Notes: a model not told the origin generated them from the letters alone. Positions 38,848 to 46,976 are shown, numbered from the stretch's first letter. The stretch is 64,000 bases of DNA from an uncultured Eubacteriales bacterium (GCA_934561055.1 CAKTFN010000003.1:178986-242985); one strand, 5' to 3'. Numbers and translations: made by a program.

Positions 38848-40311
38848 TTACTTTCTTTTAATATTGAGTGCCTCTTCGACAATCGCTCTTTCCGAAAACG
38901 GAAGTTTTTCTCCGTTCACCTTCATGAATTCCTCATGACCCTTTCCGGCAAGAATGATTATATCGCCCTTTTGAGCAATCGAAAGCGCATATAAAATCGC
39001 TTCCTTTCTGTCGGGTATCACAACATAATCTCCGCCGCTTTCTTTTATATATGATGCGATTTCATCGCAGATTTTTTTCGGGTCTTCAAAATCCGGGTCG
39101 TCCTCGGTAACGATTGTAAGGTCGCAGATTGCACCGGAAACGAGTCCGAGCTCCTGCCTTCTGATCTCGGTGCGTCCGCCGACCGAACCGAAAAGCGCAA
39201 TGATTCTGTTGTGGTCATAAGCTTTTGCCGTTTCGACAATGCTTTTGAGACTTACGCCGTTGTGTGCATAGTCAATAATTACGGAAAAATCTTTTCCGGT
39301 TTCAACAACTTCGCCCCTGCCCTTGACGAAAACTGTGGAAAGTCCCTTCTTCAAATCGTTCTCGCTCACACCGAAGCTTTCTCCGATTGCACAGGCGCAG
39401 ACCGCATTGAAAGCGTTCACATCACCCGGAAGCGAAACAAAGAAACTTTTTTCCTTCCCTCCGTGTTCAAAGGAAAAGTCAACGCCGAGCCTGTTACCTC
39501 TTTTGACTTTTTGAACTTTTTTCAAACGGTAATCCGACTCTTCGTCAAATCCGAACGTAACAACCGGACAATCGCATTCTTCAATGATCTCTTTTGAAAA
39601 CGCATCGTCAAGGTTCACAAAAGCTTTTTTGCAGCGGTGAAAAAGCTGCTTTTTCCAAAAAGCGTATTCCTCAAAGCTTGCGTGTTCGTTCGTTCCGATG
39701 TGGTCGGGCGAAAGATTGGTAAAAACTCCTGCGGCAAATTCCGTATTGTCAACTCTGTGATGCTTCAATCCGAGGGAGGAAACCTCAATCGCCGCCGCCT
39801 TGCAGCCGTTGTCGGCCATGATGCGAAGAAGCTTTTGAAGTTCATAGCTTTCCGGCGTTGTGTTAACGGTCGGAAGGACGGTATCTCCGCATTTTGCTCC
39901 GATCGTTCCGATGATTCCGCATTTGATTCCCGCCGTTTCAAGGACGTGCTTGACAATGTGGGCAACTGTTGTTTTTCCCTTTGTTCCGGTAATTCCGACA
40001 ACCGCAATCTCCTTTGACGGATGATTGAAAAAGTTTGCCGAGCAAACGGAAAGGGCGGCTCTTGTGTTTTCGCAAAGAATCACCGAAGCGTCACCCGGAA
40101 GCAAAACTTCCTTTTCGCAAAGAAAAATTCGGCAGCCGTTGTCATATGCATTTTTTGCGAAAGCGTGACCGTCAAATCTTGCACCCGAAAGACAGACAAA
40201 AAGAGTGTTTTCCCTGCCCTTCCTCGAATCATAAATAATATCTTCGATTTCGGACGAGGGATCAAAGTTCCCCTTTGCCGAAACGTTTTTTAAAATTTCA
40301 AAAAGCTTCAT
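38848..40311 (-). CDS. murE: UDP-N-acetylmuramyl-tripeptide synthetase
   Basis: A 487-residue cytoplasmic Mur ligase that adds the third amino acid to UDP-MurNAc-dipeptide using ATP. The N-terminal UDP-binding domain (about 20-95) is followed by the P-loop GTKGKTT (109-115), the central ligase domain with the TTPESYELQ and SSLGLKHHRVD motifs, a lysine-rich FWKKQLF segment (about 219-225; carbamylated-Lys region), and the C-terminal domain with DYAHNG (348-352). The substrate loop reads Asp404-Asp-Pro-Asp-Phe-Glu-Asp rather than DNPR, the signature of meso-diaminopimelate enzymes, so L-lysine or another diamino acid is more likely. This fits the adjacent FemX gene. Ribosome site GGAGGAAG before ATG 40311. 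Confidence 0.93.
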   Translation of the reverse strand: MKLFEILKNVSAKGNFDPSSEIEDIIYDSRKGRENTLFVCLSGARFDGHAFAKNAYDNGCRIFLCEKEVLLPGDASVILCENTRAALSVCSANFFNHPSKEIAVVGITGTKGKTTVAHIVKHVLETAGIKCGIIGTIGAKCGDTVLPTVNTTPESYELQKLLRIMADNGCKAAAIEVSSLGLKHHRVDNTEFAAGVFTNLSPDHIGTNEHASFEEYAFWKKQLFHRCKKAFVNLDDAFSKEIIEECDCPVVTFGFDEESDYRLKKVQKVKRGNRLGVDFSFEHGGKEKSFFVSLPGDVNAFNAVCACAIGESFGVSENDLKKGLSTVFVKGRGEVVETGKDFSVIIDYAHNGVSLKSIVETAKAYDHNRIIALFGSVGGRTEIRRQELGLVSGAICDLTIVTEDDPDFEDPKKICDEIASYIKESGGDYVVIPDRKEAILYALSIAQKGDIIILAGKGHEEFMKVNGEKLPFSERAIVEEALNIKRK

Positions 40312-40378
40312 TTATCTTCCTCCGATAAAATCTTTCCGAAAGCCGGCACGGCATAAAATTCCATCTTAATTAAATTAT

Positions 40379-40387
40379 ATTATACCA
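40379..40387 (-). promoter_or_regulatory. Extended -10 promoter of murE-femX
   Basis: Minus-strand TGGTATAAT (TATAAT at 40379-40384 with a TGG extension). No good -35 box is seen, as is common for extended -10 promoters. It lies 68 nt upstream of murE. Confidence 0.6.
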
Positions 40388-40464
40388 TAGAAAGCCGCAC
40401 TTTTCCACCAAATTTTGAAAATTAATCCCGTCCGCCGAAAGTCTGTTTTCTTTCGCCTCTTCCG

Positions 40465-41332
40465 CTTTGGCTCCCTCCTGTGAGGGAGCTGTCGGCTCTG
40501 CCGACTGAGGGAGAGACTTCATACTCTACGGTGTATTTTTTGATGATGTTCATTTAACCGCACATTTCATCTTTCAAATTTACATCCGTCCGCTCCGCTG
40601 GGGGTACTTTTGTCGATTGAAACAAAAGTACCCAAAAGTTCGCTTTTTAAGTACGCCGCATTTGGAAACCGAATTTCCCTTTTGCGGGGGAAAAAGGAAA
40701 ATATCGTCCACCGATGCGGCTTTAGCTGTGTTGTTCATAACTTTTTACAATCATACAGAAAGAAGAATCCGCCTGTAGTACGAAACCGTTAGTGCCCATT
40801 GTTTTAATGCAAAGATTCAAAACAACAATATTCTTCTTTTCCTCGTACGGATTTTAAGCGTTAACTTTTCCACTTACGCTTACTTGAATGTTGAAAATTT
40901 TGAAAATGAAAAAATCAAGGCAGAATATATAAATCCACCGCAAGAAATCCGCGGAGAAAAGGAAAGCGAAACGGTTCTTTTTAGCTTTCTCTGACTGAAA
41001 GCCATGACAGAGTGTGGTTTAAAGATAATAGCGGATTGGTGTTTTTGAAAAGTGAGATTAGCAGACGAAACCGTTGTAGCCGCATCGGAAGCCGATATTT
41101 TCCTTTTTCCCCCGCAAAAGGGAAATTCGGTTTCCAAATGCGGCGTACCAAAAAGAGTGTTTTTGGGTACTTTTGGGACGACAGCCAAAAGTACCCCCAG
41201 CGGAGCGGACGGATAGAAAGATATAGTACACGGTGCGAATCAAAGCGACAGCATAAAAAAATACACCGTAGCGTAGAAAATCTCTCCCTCAGTCGGCAGA
41301 GCCGACAGCTTCCTCACAGGAGGGAGCCAAAG
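40465..41332. repeat. Large inverted-repeat intergenic element
   Basis: About 257 bp at 40465-40721 returns in inverted orientation at 41078-41332 with scattered differences and indels. The arms contain GGCTCCCTCCTGTGAGG, CTGTCGGCTCTGCCGAC, CCGTCCGCTCCGCTGGGGG, CAAAAGTACCCAAAA and GCCGCATTTGGAAACCG blocks. The 356-bp centre has no open frame or known domain. A second inverted pair (near 40553-40597 and 41394-41436) extends the symmetry outward. There is no transposase, so this looks like two copies of a dispersed non-coding repeat. The whole gap 40388-41533 contains no gene that I can support. Confidence 0.85.
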
Positions 41333-41533
41333 AAGATGATGCAATATTTTTCATTCTTCGAGTATTTCAAAAGTAATCAAAACCGCCCAAGGCACAGCGG
41401 ACGGGTGTAAATTTAAAAATAAAATGTGCGCTTAAAGAACCCACCTAAAGCAGTACCTCCGAAAAAACGTCCGATGAGCCACAACAAAAAAGGAACTGCT
41501 TTACAAATTCGGTAAAACAGTTCCTTTATAATT

Positions 41534-42301
41534 TTAAAACACAAGTTTCACGCCGGAAGATTCGAGCATTGCCCGTGCTTTTTCAAACTTTTCGGTTTCA
41601 AGAAAAGCCTTCGGGTCGTGTGCGTCAATTCCGACAACGGCCAAAGCGCTCATCTCTCCGGCGATATGCCAGAATTTCGAGTGAGGATAACCCTCTTTCA
41701 TTCCGTCCTCCTTGCAATGAGTGAGTCCGAGAAGGTTATATTCAAGCGGCGTTTTTGTTTCAATTGCCTTTGCAATAATTTCCCTCGACGCCTTTTCACA
41801 GTAATCGTCGAATTCGCCGTAGGTACGCATGAAGATGTCCGGGTGCGCAACATAGAAAAACAATCCGCTTTCAAGCGCCTCAAGAACGTCGTTTTTATAA
41901 CGCTCGATTTCGGCATGAGTTTTGATTCTTCCGTTGTAAAGTCCGTGCTCTTCATCGGGAGAAAAGTGGTGACCGAGAAGGAAATATTCAATTCCGTATT
42001 TTTCGCCCACGGCACAGAGCCACGGAATATAATCCTTGAAATATTCGCACTCAAGGCCGAGATGAATTTTTATCTTATCCTTGTATTTTTCACGAAGGCG
42101 GTTGACCGAAAGAACATATTCCTCAAGCTCATCCGCCCTCATTCTCATCGGAGAAACATAACCGCTTTCAAACGGCCAAGGCGTATGATCGGAAAACCCG
42201 ATTTCGTCAAAGCCCGCTTCGATTGCGGAAAGGACATACTCTTCATCAAGGCCGACGGCATGATTGCACCGTGCGGTATGAGTATGAAAATTACGCTTCA
42301 T
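41534..42301 (-). CDS. PHP-domain phosphoesterase, histidinol-phosphatase (HisJ)-like
   Basis: A 255-residue cytoplasmic metal-dependent phosphoesterase. PHP metal ligands are visible: HTH at residues 6-8, SDHTPW near 40, LGLECEY, LLGHHF, VAHPD and IDAHDP, the pattern of the HisJ family (histidinol phosphate to histidinol). No his genes are nearby, so the true substrate may differ. The frame could open at 42400, but ATG 42301 starts exactly at the conserved MKRNFHTHT and overlaps the end of the SDR gene by 11 nt, implying translational coupling. No separate ribosome site is evident. Confidence 0.87.
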   Translation of the reverse strand: MKRNFHTHTARCNHAVGLDEEYVLSAIEAGFDEIGFSDHTPWPFESGYVSPMRMRADELEEYVLSVNRLREKYKDKIKIHLGLECEYFKDYIPWLCAVGEKYGIEYFLLGHHFSPDEEHGLYNGRIKTHAEIERYKNDVLEALESGLFFYVAHPDIFMRTYGEFDDYCEKASREIIAKAIETKTPLEYNLLGLTHCKEDGMKEGYPHSKFWHIAGEMSALAVVGIDAHDPKAFLETEKFEKARAMLESSGVKLVF

Positions 42302-43139
42302 CGCTGTAGAAAACGTCTTTGAACATGTCAAGGTGAGCCTTTTTGATGACGCTGCTGCTGACCTTTGAAACGAGGACGCCGAAAGCTCTGGTTCCGTCAT
42401 CCATCATTTTTGCGTCGATTCCGAAAACCATGTTACTCTTCTTCTTCCAAATTCCGTTGACGATGTCGTTAACCATTTTTTCGCATGAGGTTGAAACCAT
42501 GTTGAGCATTTTTTCGCTCGTTGCGGATTCGTTGCCCTTGTCCTGATTGTGGAAAATGTCAGTCTTTGTGAAACCGGGGCAAACAAGTCCGACATAAAGT
42601 CTTCCTCGGTATTCCTCACGGATCGACTCGGTCATGCTCTTGACTGCGGCCTTGCTTGCGGAATAGATTGAAGTTCCGGCGAGCGAGCAAAGCGCCGCGG
42701 AGCTTGAAACGTTGACGATTCCGCCGCTTTTTGATTTGAGAAGAATCGGAAGCATGACGTTCATTGAATAAACGTTTGAATAAAAATTAACCTGCATTGC
42801 GCGGTCAATGTCTTCAAGGGTATAATGACCGAATTTGTTAAACTTCGGAAGAATTCCGGCGTTATTAATAAGTATATCGGGGCGGATTCCCTTTTCGGTG
42901 ATGTCGTTTGCAAAATTGCGCCAGCTGTCTTTGTCCGAAACGTCAAAGAGATAATATGAAAAATATCTCGCCTTGTCGCCAAGCTCTTCAACAAGAGCCT
43001 GAAGCTTTTTTTCGTTTCTTGCGATGCCAATAACCGTGCAACCGTGCTCGGCGATGAGCTTTTTGACAAGACCCTTTCCGATTCCGCTTGATGCGCCGGA
43101 AACAATGACGGTTTTATAATCGAACCAGCAATTAACCAT
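42291..43139 (-). CDS. Short-chain dehydrogenase/reductase (SDR)
   Basis: A 282-residue NAD(P)-dependent oxidoreductase. It has the cofactor motif SGASSGIG (14-21), NNAG (92-95), the catalytic Ser in NVSSSAA and Tyr159-x-x-x-Lys163 (YSASK), then a CPGFTKTD loop. Arg41 after the second strand (GIARNEKK) suggests NADPH preference. The substrate is unknown. It is the first gene of a two-gene unit with the PHP phosphatase, which starts inside its last codons. GGAG lies 9 nt before ATG 43139, and the promoter carries a perfect inverted repeat. Confidence 0.9.
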   Translation of the reverse strand: MVNCWFDYKTVIVSGASSGIGKGLVKKLIAEHGCTVIGIARNEKKLQALVEELGDKARYFSYYLFDVSDKDSWRNFANDITEKGIRPDILINNAGILPKFNKFGHYTLEDIDRAMQVNFYSNVYSMNVMLPILLKSKSGGIVNVSSSAALCSLAGTSIYSASKAAVKSMTESIREEYRGRLYVGLVCPGFTKTDIFHNQDKGNESATSEKMLNMVSTSCEKMVNDIVNGIWKKKSNMVFGIDAKMMDDGTRAFGVLVSKVSSSVIKKAHLDMFKDVFYSDEA

Positions 43140-43225
43140 TTTTTATACACTCCATTCTCACAACTTCTCGACAGTTGCCAAAAAAGCCAACAACGTGTCT
43201 TTCTTGTTACTATTTTATAGACAAT

Positions 43226-43269
43226 TTTATACGTTTTTATTCGACAATTGTTAACTTGATGTTAACAAT
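43226..43269 (-). promoter_or_regulatory. SDR-PHP promoter with 9-bp inverted-repeat operator
   Basis: Minus-strand TTAACA (43249-43254), a 17-bp spacer and TATAAA (43226-43231). ATTGTTAAC (43247-43255) and GTTAACAAT (43261-43269) form a perfect inverted repeat around 5 bp, covering the -35 box. The half-sites look like Rex half-sites (TTGTTAA), but the spacing is three base pairs longer. The rest of 43270-43490 shows no gene. Confidence 0.6.
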
Positions 43270-43505
43270 GACTACAATTTTGTTAAGAAGGACTAAAAAC
43301 AAACTTTTTCGGCTTTTTTTCAAAAAATCAACTGTTTGTTGAGGTTCAGTTTAAGAAGCACTGATAAAATGCTCTCACAAGATGAAAAAGACCTCGGATC
43401 ACCAAAACCGACAAGGCAAAAAAGAACTTTCAAAAAAATATTTTTCGTTTAAAGTTGTATTTAGGTATTCACGTTATCATATAGCTGTAATCAGGAGGTG
43501 GTTAC

Positions 43506-43928
43506 ATGAACGAACGAAACAACGTTCTCGTTTGCGTAACGCCGCAGGAAAGCTCGAAAAAGCTCATCGAGGCCGGAAGAATCCTTGCCGAAAAAAATGA
43601 CGCTGAGCTTCAGGTTATCACGGTTCTTCCGCTTAACGGCGAAACGCAAAAGGATTGTCCGAAAATGCTCGACGCTCTCTTTCAGACCGTTCGGGATTCA
43701 AAAGGTGAAATGGCCGTTTATTTCAGTGACGATCCTGTATTCACAATTGCCGCTCATATGGCAAAAACAAAACCGATTGTTCTTGTTGTCGGTTTTCCGG
43801 GTGAGAACAGCAACAATTTCATTTCTCTCATTCATCTTCTTGTTCCGGATACTCCGATAAGCATGGTTGACAAAGACAACAGAATTTACAACATGCTCCC
43901 GTTTGAAGAAAACCAGAATGTTCATTAA
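43506..43928 (+). CDS. Small UspA/KdpD-like nucleotide-binding domain protein
   Basis: A 140-residue cytoplasmic protein with a Rossmann-like alternating fold: strand VLVCVTP, helix KKLIEAGRILAEK, strand LQVITVLPL, helix KMLDALFQTVRD, strand MAVYFS, helix IAAHM, strand PIVLVVGFPG, and a final PDTPISMVD. This resembles the universal stress protein domain found alone or in KdpD kinases. The usual ATP-binding G-2x-G-9x-G(S/T) motif is not clear. Function unknown. AGGAGGTGG lies before ATG 43506. It is divergent from the SDR operon. Confidence 0.7.
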   Translation: MNERNNVLVCVTPQESSKKLIEAGRILAEKNDAELQVITVLPLNGETQKDCPKMLDALFQTVRDSKGEMAVYFSDDPVFTIAAHMAKTKPIVLVVGFPGENSNNFISLIHLLVPDTPISMVDKDNRIYNMLPFEENQNVH

Positions 43929-44001
43929 TTTTGACAGCTTCTACAAACTCTCCCCGGCAGTTTAACTGCCACGTTTGTTTTTTCATTTTTTTCTCTCTGC
44001 C

Positions 44002-44040
44002 AAAAACCCGACTCGTGTGAGTCGGGTTTTTGGTTTCTTT
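44002..44040 (+). terminator. Terminator after the UspA-like gene
   Basis: Arms 44002-44014 and 44019-44031 (AAAAACCCGACTC) with a GTGT loop, then T-rich sequence. A weaker GGCAGT/ACTGCC hairpin followed by TTTGTTTTTT lies near 43957-43982. Confidence 0.9.
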
Positions 44041-44150
44041 TTTTGTTTTGCTGTGTTGTTTTTTAAGAAAGTGCAATACGGCATCGGATTTTTAAAGTCG
44101 CAACCGAAGCAAAAGCACTAAAAGACAAAATTCCGATTAGATTTATAAAG

Positions 44151-44207
44151 AAAAGCTGTAACCACAGCTCACCGTTTTTTAACGTTACCCGTGAATTACA
44201 GCTTTTT
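44151..44207 (-). terminator. Possible terminator of thiT
   Basis: Arms 44151-44161 and 44197-44207 (AAAAGCTGTAA) enclose a 35-nt loop. The U-tract is short. It is the only hairpin between thiT and the upstream terminator. Confidence 0.4.
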
Positions 44208-44224
44208 GATTTTTCTTTTTTTGC

Positions 44225-44824
44225 TTATGCGCCTTTCTTTTGGTGCTTGAGAGGTTTGATTTTCGGAGAGTCAAGGTCAAGCAGCGAACCGACGGCGAGA
44301 GCACCGACAACAGTGAGGATAAGTTCCGGAAGCATATATCCGCCGTTGTAAGTGAGTGAATAGAGCCATACCGGCTGATCCTCCGCATAACCGCTCCAGA
44401 TTGTTACTCCGCTGATATAGTGGCAGATGAAGCGAAGCACGGAAACAACCGCACCGGCAGAAGCGAGCGAAAGAGCCTGATTTTTGATCTTCTTCTTGAA
44501 CATTGCGCCGAGGCCGAGAACGGAGAAAGCAATAATGTAATCAGCAAGGACAAGAATGAGATATCCCTTGATTCCGGTAACATAAGAGAAGTTCTTAAGC
44601 CCGAAGAGCATCTCGATCACGCCCATTGCAAGGCCGGTGAAAAGTCCCTGCTTGATTCCGTAGCGATAGCCGATGACGAGAATCGGAAGCTGGGAGAAGA
44701 AGGTTACCGAACCGCCGAACGGAAATTTGATCGGTGTAAATTCGTTGAGTACAACCGAAAGAGCAAGCATAATTGCGCTTTCGGCAAGCATTTGGATTGT
44801 CGAAATTTTCTTTTTGTCGTTCAT
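44225..44824 (-). CDS. thiT: ECF thiamine transporter substrate-binding subunit
   Basis: A 199-residue integral membrane protein of the ThiT/YuaJ family, the thiamine-binding S component that works with the shared ECF energizing module (not in this window). Six hydrophobic segments are visible, with the family's motifs: LAESAIMLALSVVLNE, FGGSVTFFSQLPIL, YRYGIKQGLFTG, and a C-terminal YNGGYMLPELILT. The frame runs upstream to 44938, but ATG 44824 has AGGAGG 8 nt before it and the upstream part belongs to the riboswitch leader. Regulation by thiamine pyrophosphate is directly supported by the riboswitch at 44950-45024. Confidence 0.95.
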   Translation of the reverse strand: MNDKKKISTIQMLAESAIMLALSVVLNEFTPIKFPFGGSVTFFSQLPILVIGYRYGIKQGLFTGLAMGVIEMLFGLKNFSYVTGIKGYLILVLADYIIAFSVLGLGAMFKKKIKNQALSLASAGAVVSVLRFICHYISGVTIWSGYAEDQPVWLYSLTYNGGYMLPELILTVVGALAVGSLLDLDSPKIKPLKHQKKGA

Positions 44825-44906
44825 GACGACACCTCCTGAAAATGATTTTTTCCGCCGCTTCAAAACGCTCAAAGGGGTGATTGTTCCGAAGCAACCTGGG
44901 GCAAAA

Positions 44907-44945
44907 GAAAAAACGCCCCAATATGATTGTAAAATCACAAGGCGT
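44907..44945 (-). terminator. Riboswitch-controlled attenuator before thiT
   Basis: ACGCC/GGCGT arms (44941-44945 and 44913-44917) with a run of T on the minus strand, directly after the TPP aptamer and before the coding region. This is the expected OFF-state terminator. Confidence 0.65.
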
Positions 44946-44949
44946 CTTG

Positions 44950-45024
44950 TTTTCCCTACGCCGGCATTATCCGGATCAGGTTAAAGGGTATAATCTCAGC
45001 CGATTCCATCAGCACCCCCTGTAA
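44950..45024 (-). promoter_or_regulatory. TPP riboswitch (THI box)
   Basis: The minus strand contains GGGGGTGCTG, the GGCTGAGA core, ACCCTTTAACCTGATCCGG and ATAATGCCGGCGTAGGGAA, matching the thiamine pyrophosphate aptamer almost base for base. It controls thiT. Confidence 0.97.
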
Positions 45025-45037
45025 TATTTACGCACTT

Positions 45038-45066
45038 ATTTTATCACCTAATATTACATTTGTCAA
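45038..45066 (-). promoter_or_regulatory. Promoter of the TPP riboswitch-thiT unit
   Basis: Minus-strand TTGACA (45061-45066), a 17-bp spacer and TAAAAT (45038-45043) with a TGA extension. Transcription begins just before the aptamer. Confidence 0.88.
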
Positions 45067-45211
45067 CCTTTGCGGAAAGATGAGGGGAAGTATTATTATG
45101 AATAGCAAATTCTTTTTGAAATCCATTCTCGAGCAAGCAGCACGAAAATCGAAGGAAAAACGAGAAAAAACGAGCGCGGCGAATCTAATTCAATTTTTTT
45201 AAAAAAAGTTG

Positions 45212-45240
45212 TTGACAAAGGAAACCTCTTGTGATAAGAT
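45212..45240 (+). promoter_or_regulatory. Promoter of rplM-rpsI
   Basis: TTGACA (45212-45217), a 17-bp spacer and TAAGAT (45235-45240) with a TGA extension. Confidence 0.9.
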
Positions 45241-45277
45241 ACTAAGGCAATTTGAATTTTGATTGGAGGAAAAGACT

Positions 45278-45706
45278 ATGTCAACTTATATGCCGAAAGC
45301 CGGCGACATCACCCGTAAGTGGTATGTCATTGACGCCGAAGGAAAACATCTCGGTCACGTTGCCGCAAAGGCAGCCGAGCTTCTCCGCGGAAAGCACAAA
45401 CCCACCTTTGCTCCTCACGCTGATTGCGGCGATCACGTTATCATCATCAACGCTGACAAGGCCGTTCTCACCGGAAAGAAGCTTGACCAGAAAATGTACT
45501 ATCATCACACCGGATATATCGGTAACATGAAGAAGGTCAAATACAGCTCCCTTATGAGAGAAAAGCCCGTATTCGCAATGACCAAGGCTGTCAAGGGCAT
45601 GATTCCCGACACAACCATCGGCCGCAAGGCTCTCACAAGACTTCGCGTTTATGCAGGCGCAGAACACGCTCATGCAGCCCAGAAACCCGAAGTTGTTGAA
45701 CTTTAA
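45278..45706 (+). CDS. rplM: 50S ribosomal protein L13
   Basis: 142-residue large-subunit ribosomal protein. Family motifs seen: YMPKAGDITRKWYVIDAEG at the N-terminus, LGHVAAKAAELLRGKHK, YYHHTGYIG and VKGMIPDTTIGRKALTRLRVYAG. ATG 45278 is chosen over the in-frame ATG at 45263 because GGAGG precedes it by 8 nt and it gives the normal L13 N-terminus. It forms the conserved L13-S9 operon with rpsI, 21 nt downstream. Confidence 0.98.
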   Translation: MSTYMPKAGDITRKWYVIDAEGKHLGHVAAKAAELLRGKHKPTFAPHADCGDHVIIINADKAVLTGKKLDQKMYYHHTGYIGNMKKVKYSSLMREKPVFAMTKAVKGMIPDTTIGRKALTRLRVYAGAEHAHAAQKPEVVEL

Positions 45707-45727
45707 TAAGAAAGGGAGGAAATGAAA

Positions 45728-46126
45728 ATGTACGAAACAACTCCGTTCTTCTACGGCACAGGCCGCAGAAAAAAGTCAATCGCAAGAGTCCGTGTTTACG
45801 CAGGCAGCGGTAAAATCACCATCAACGACAGAGACATCGATGAATATTTCGGCCTTGAAACCCTCAAGCTCCTCGTTCGTCAGCCCCTTGACGTAACCGA
45901 CACCAACGGCAAGTTCGACATCGTTTGCCGCGTTGCAGGCGGCGGCGTTACCGGCCAGGCCGGCGCAATCCGCCACGGTCTTGCAAGAGCTCTTCTTCAG
46001 TACGACGCAGACCTCCGCCTTCCGCTCAAGAAGGCCGGCCTCCTCACTCGTGACCCGAGAATGAAGGAAAGAAAGAAATACGGTCTCAAAGGCGCTCGTC
46101 GTGCACCGCAGTTCTCAAAGAGATAA
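45728..46126 (+). CDS. rpsI: 30S ribosomal protein S9
   Basis: 132-residue small-subunit protein ending in the universal KGARRAPQFSKR tail, which contacts tRNA in the P site. Other motifs are FFYGTGRRKKSIARVRV, GGGVTGQAGAIRHG and LLTRDPRMKERKKYG. Two ATG codons (45722 and 45728) are possible. The second stands 8 nt after GGGAGG and gives the usual MYET-like start, while the first is only 2 nt away from it. Cotranscribed with rplM and ended by a strong terminator. Confidence 0.97.
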   Translation: MYETTPFFYGTGRRKKSIARVRVYAGSGKITINDRDIDEYFGLETLKLLVRQPLDVTDTNGKFDIVCRVAGGGVTGQAGAIRHGLARALLQYDADLRLPLKKAGLLTRDPRMKERKKYGLKGARRAPQFSKR

Positions 46127-46156
46127 TCGGTTTATCTCCTTGCAATTCAAAAATTA

Positions 46157-46192
46157 CCCGTTCTTCAATCGAAGAACGGGCTTTTGTTTTTT
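46157..46192 (+). terminator. Terminator of rplM-rpsI
   Basis: 10-bp perfect stem (46157-46166 and 46171-46180, CCCGTTCTTC) with an AATC loop and CTTTTGTTTTTT. Confidence 0.95.
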
Positions 46193-46203
46193 GGAAACCC
46201 GAA

Positions 46204-46404
46204 TCAATCGTCTTTTGATTGATTTTTTTCCTGTTCTTCCTCCTTTAGGTTTTCAAGGGCAACCTTCACCGCTTCAACAACAAAGGCGGTAAAAGTGCAG
46301 TTCTTTCCGGCTATTGCATTTTCAACTTCTTCAATGATGTCGTTAGGAAAGCGAATGCACTTATTTGTTGTTGGCGGAACGGATGGAATTTTGAACTTTT
46401 TCAT
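46204..46404 (-). CDS. Small ribbon-helix-helix-like protein
   Basis: A 66-residue protein starting at ATG 46404, 7 nt after AAGGAG. Residues 12-50 fit a ribbon-helix-helix (Arc/CopG/MetJ) DNA-binding fold: a strand NKCIRFP, helix DIIEEVENAIAG, turn and helix TFTAFVVEAVKVALENL. The C-terminus is acidic/polar (KEEEQEKNQSKDD). The longer in-frame start at 46536 would add a hydrophobic tail with no ribosome site and is not preferred. It is divergent from the PH-domain gene. No partner toxin is adjacent, so an antitoxin role is not supported. Confidence 0.7.
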   Translation of the reverse strand: MKKFKIPSVPPTTNKCIRFPNDIIEEVENAIAGKNCTFTAFVVEAVKVALENLKEEEQEKNQSKDD

Positions 46405-46470
46405 ACAATCACTCCTTTTTACGGAATTATTGTATATAAAAAAATATATGAAATATGCATTACAAATGTA

Positions 46471-46499
46471 TTGCAAAATTCGTTTCGATGTGCTATAAT
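46471..46499 (+). promoter_or_regulatory. Promoter of the PH-domain gene
   Basis: TTGCAA (46471-46476), a 17-bp spacer and TATAAT (46494-46499) with TGC directly before it. The transcript starts just before the ribosome site AGGAGAG. Confidence 0.88.
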
Positions 46500-46526
46500 A
46501 AGAAAAAATTTTTAGGAGAGATAAAA

Positions 46527-46976
46527 ATGAGTTCAAAAGTCAATAAGTATCTCGGAAGAGATGAACACGTTATATGCGAAGCAAAAATCAGTGTTGCCGT
46601 ATTGATAATCCATATTTTGCTGATTTTTGTAGCTATCGGACTTATAACGATCTGGAAACCTTTAATTGACCGTTTTACAACTGTACTTTGCTTTACCAAC
46701 AAAAAAGTCATAGGAAAAACCGGTCTTGTCAAAACCAAAAGTTTGGAAGCTCCGCTTAATAAAATCAACAACGCAAGTGTTGATCAAGGTTTCTTTGGTA
46801 AAATTTTAGGTTACGGAACAGTAAGAATCGATACTTCTTCCGGAACATATATATTTAGTCATATAAGCAAACCCGACAAATTCAAAACTGCGCTTATGAA
46901 TCAAATTGAAAAATATGATGACGAAAGAATTCAAAAACAAGCACAGGCTATTGCCGGATCATTTGTTCAGCAATAA
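46527..46976 (+). CDS. Bacterial PH-domain membrane protein
   Basis: A 149-residue protein. A short polar N-terminus (SSKVNKYLGRDEHVICEAKIS) is followed by hydrophobic residues about 23-45 (a single or hairpin membrane segment), then a bacterial PH domain (bPH_2 type): TVLCFTNKKVIGKTGLVKTKSLEAPLNKINNASVDQGFFGKILGYGTVRIDTSSGTYIFSHI. It ends in a Lys/Gln-rich tail. Such proteins are common, mostly of unknown role. ATG 46527 is supported by AGGAGAG 7 nt upstream and by the promoter; the open frame from 46455 overlaps the promoter. Confidence 0.88.
   Translation: MSSKVNKYLGRDEHVICEAKISVAVLIIHILLIFVAIGLITIWKPLIDRFTTVLCFTNKKVIGKTGLVKTKSLEAPLNKINNASVDQGFFGKILGYGTVRIDTSSGTYIFSHISKPDKFKTALMNQIEKYDDERIQKQAQAIAGSFVQQ

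Noticed and set aside
40465..41332. Insertion sequence
   Set aside because: No transposase frame between the inverted arms, and the arms are far too long for normal terminal repeats.
43247..43269. Canonical Rex operator
   Set aside because: Half-sites fit but the spacing is 7 bp rather than 4.
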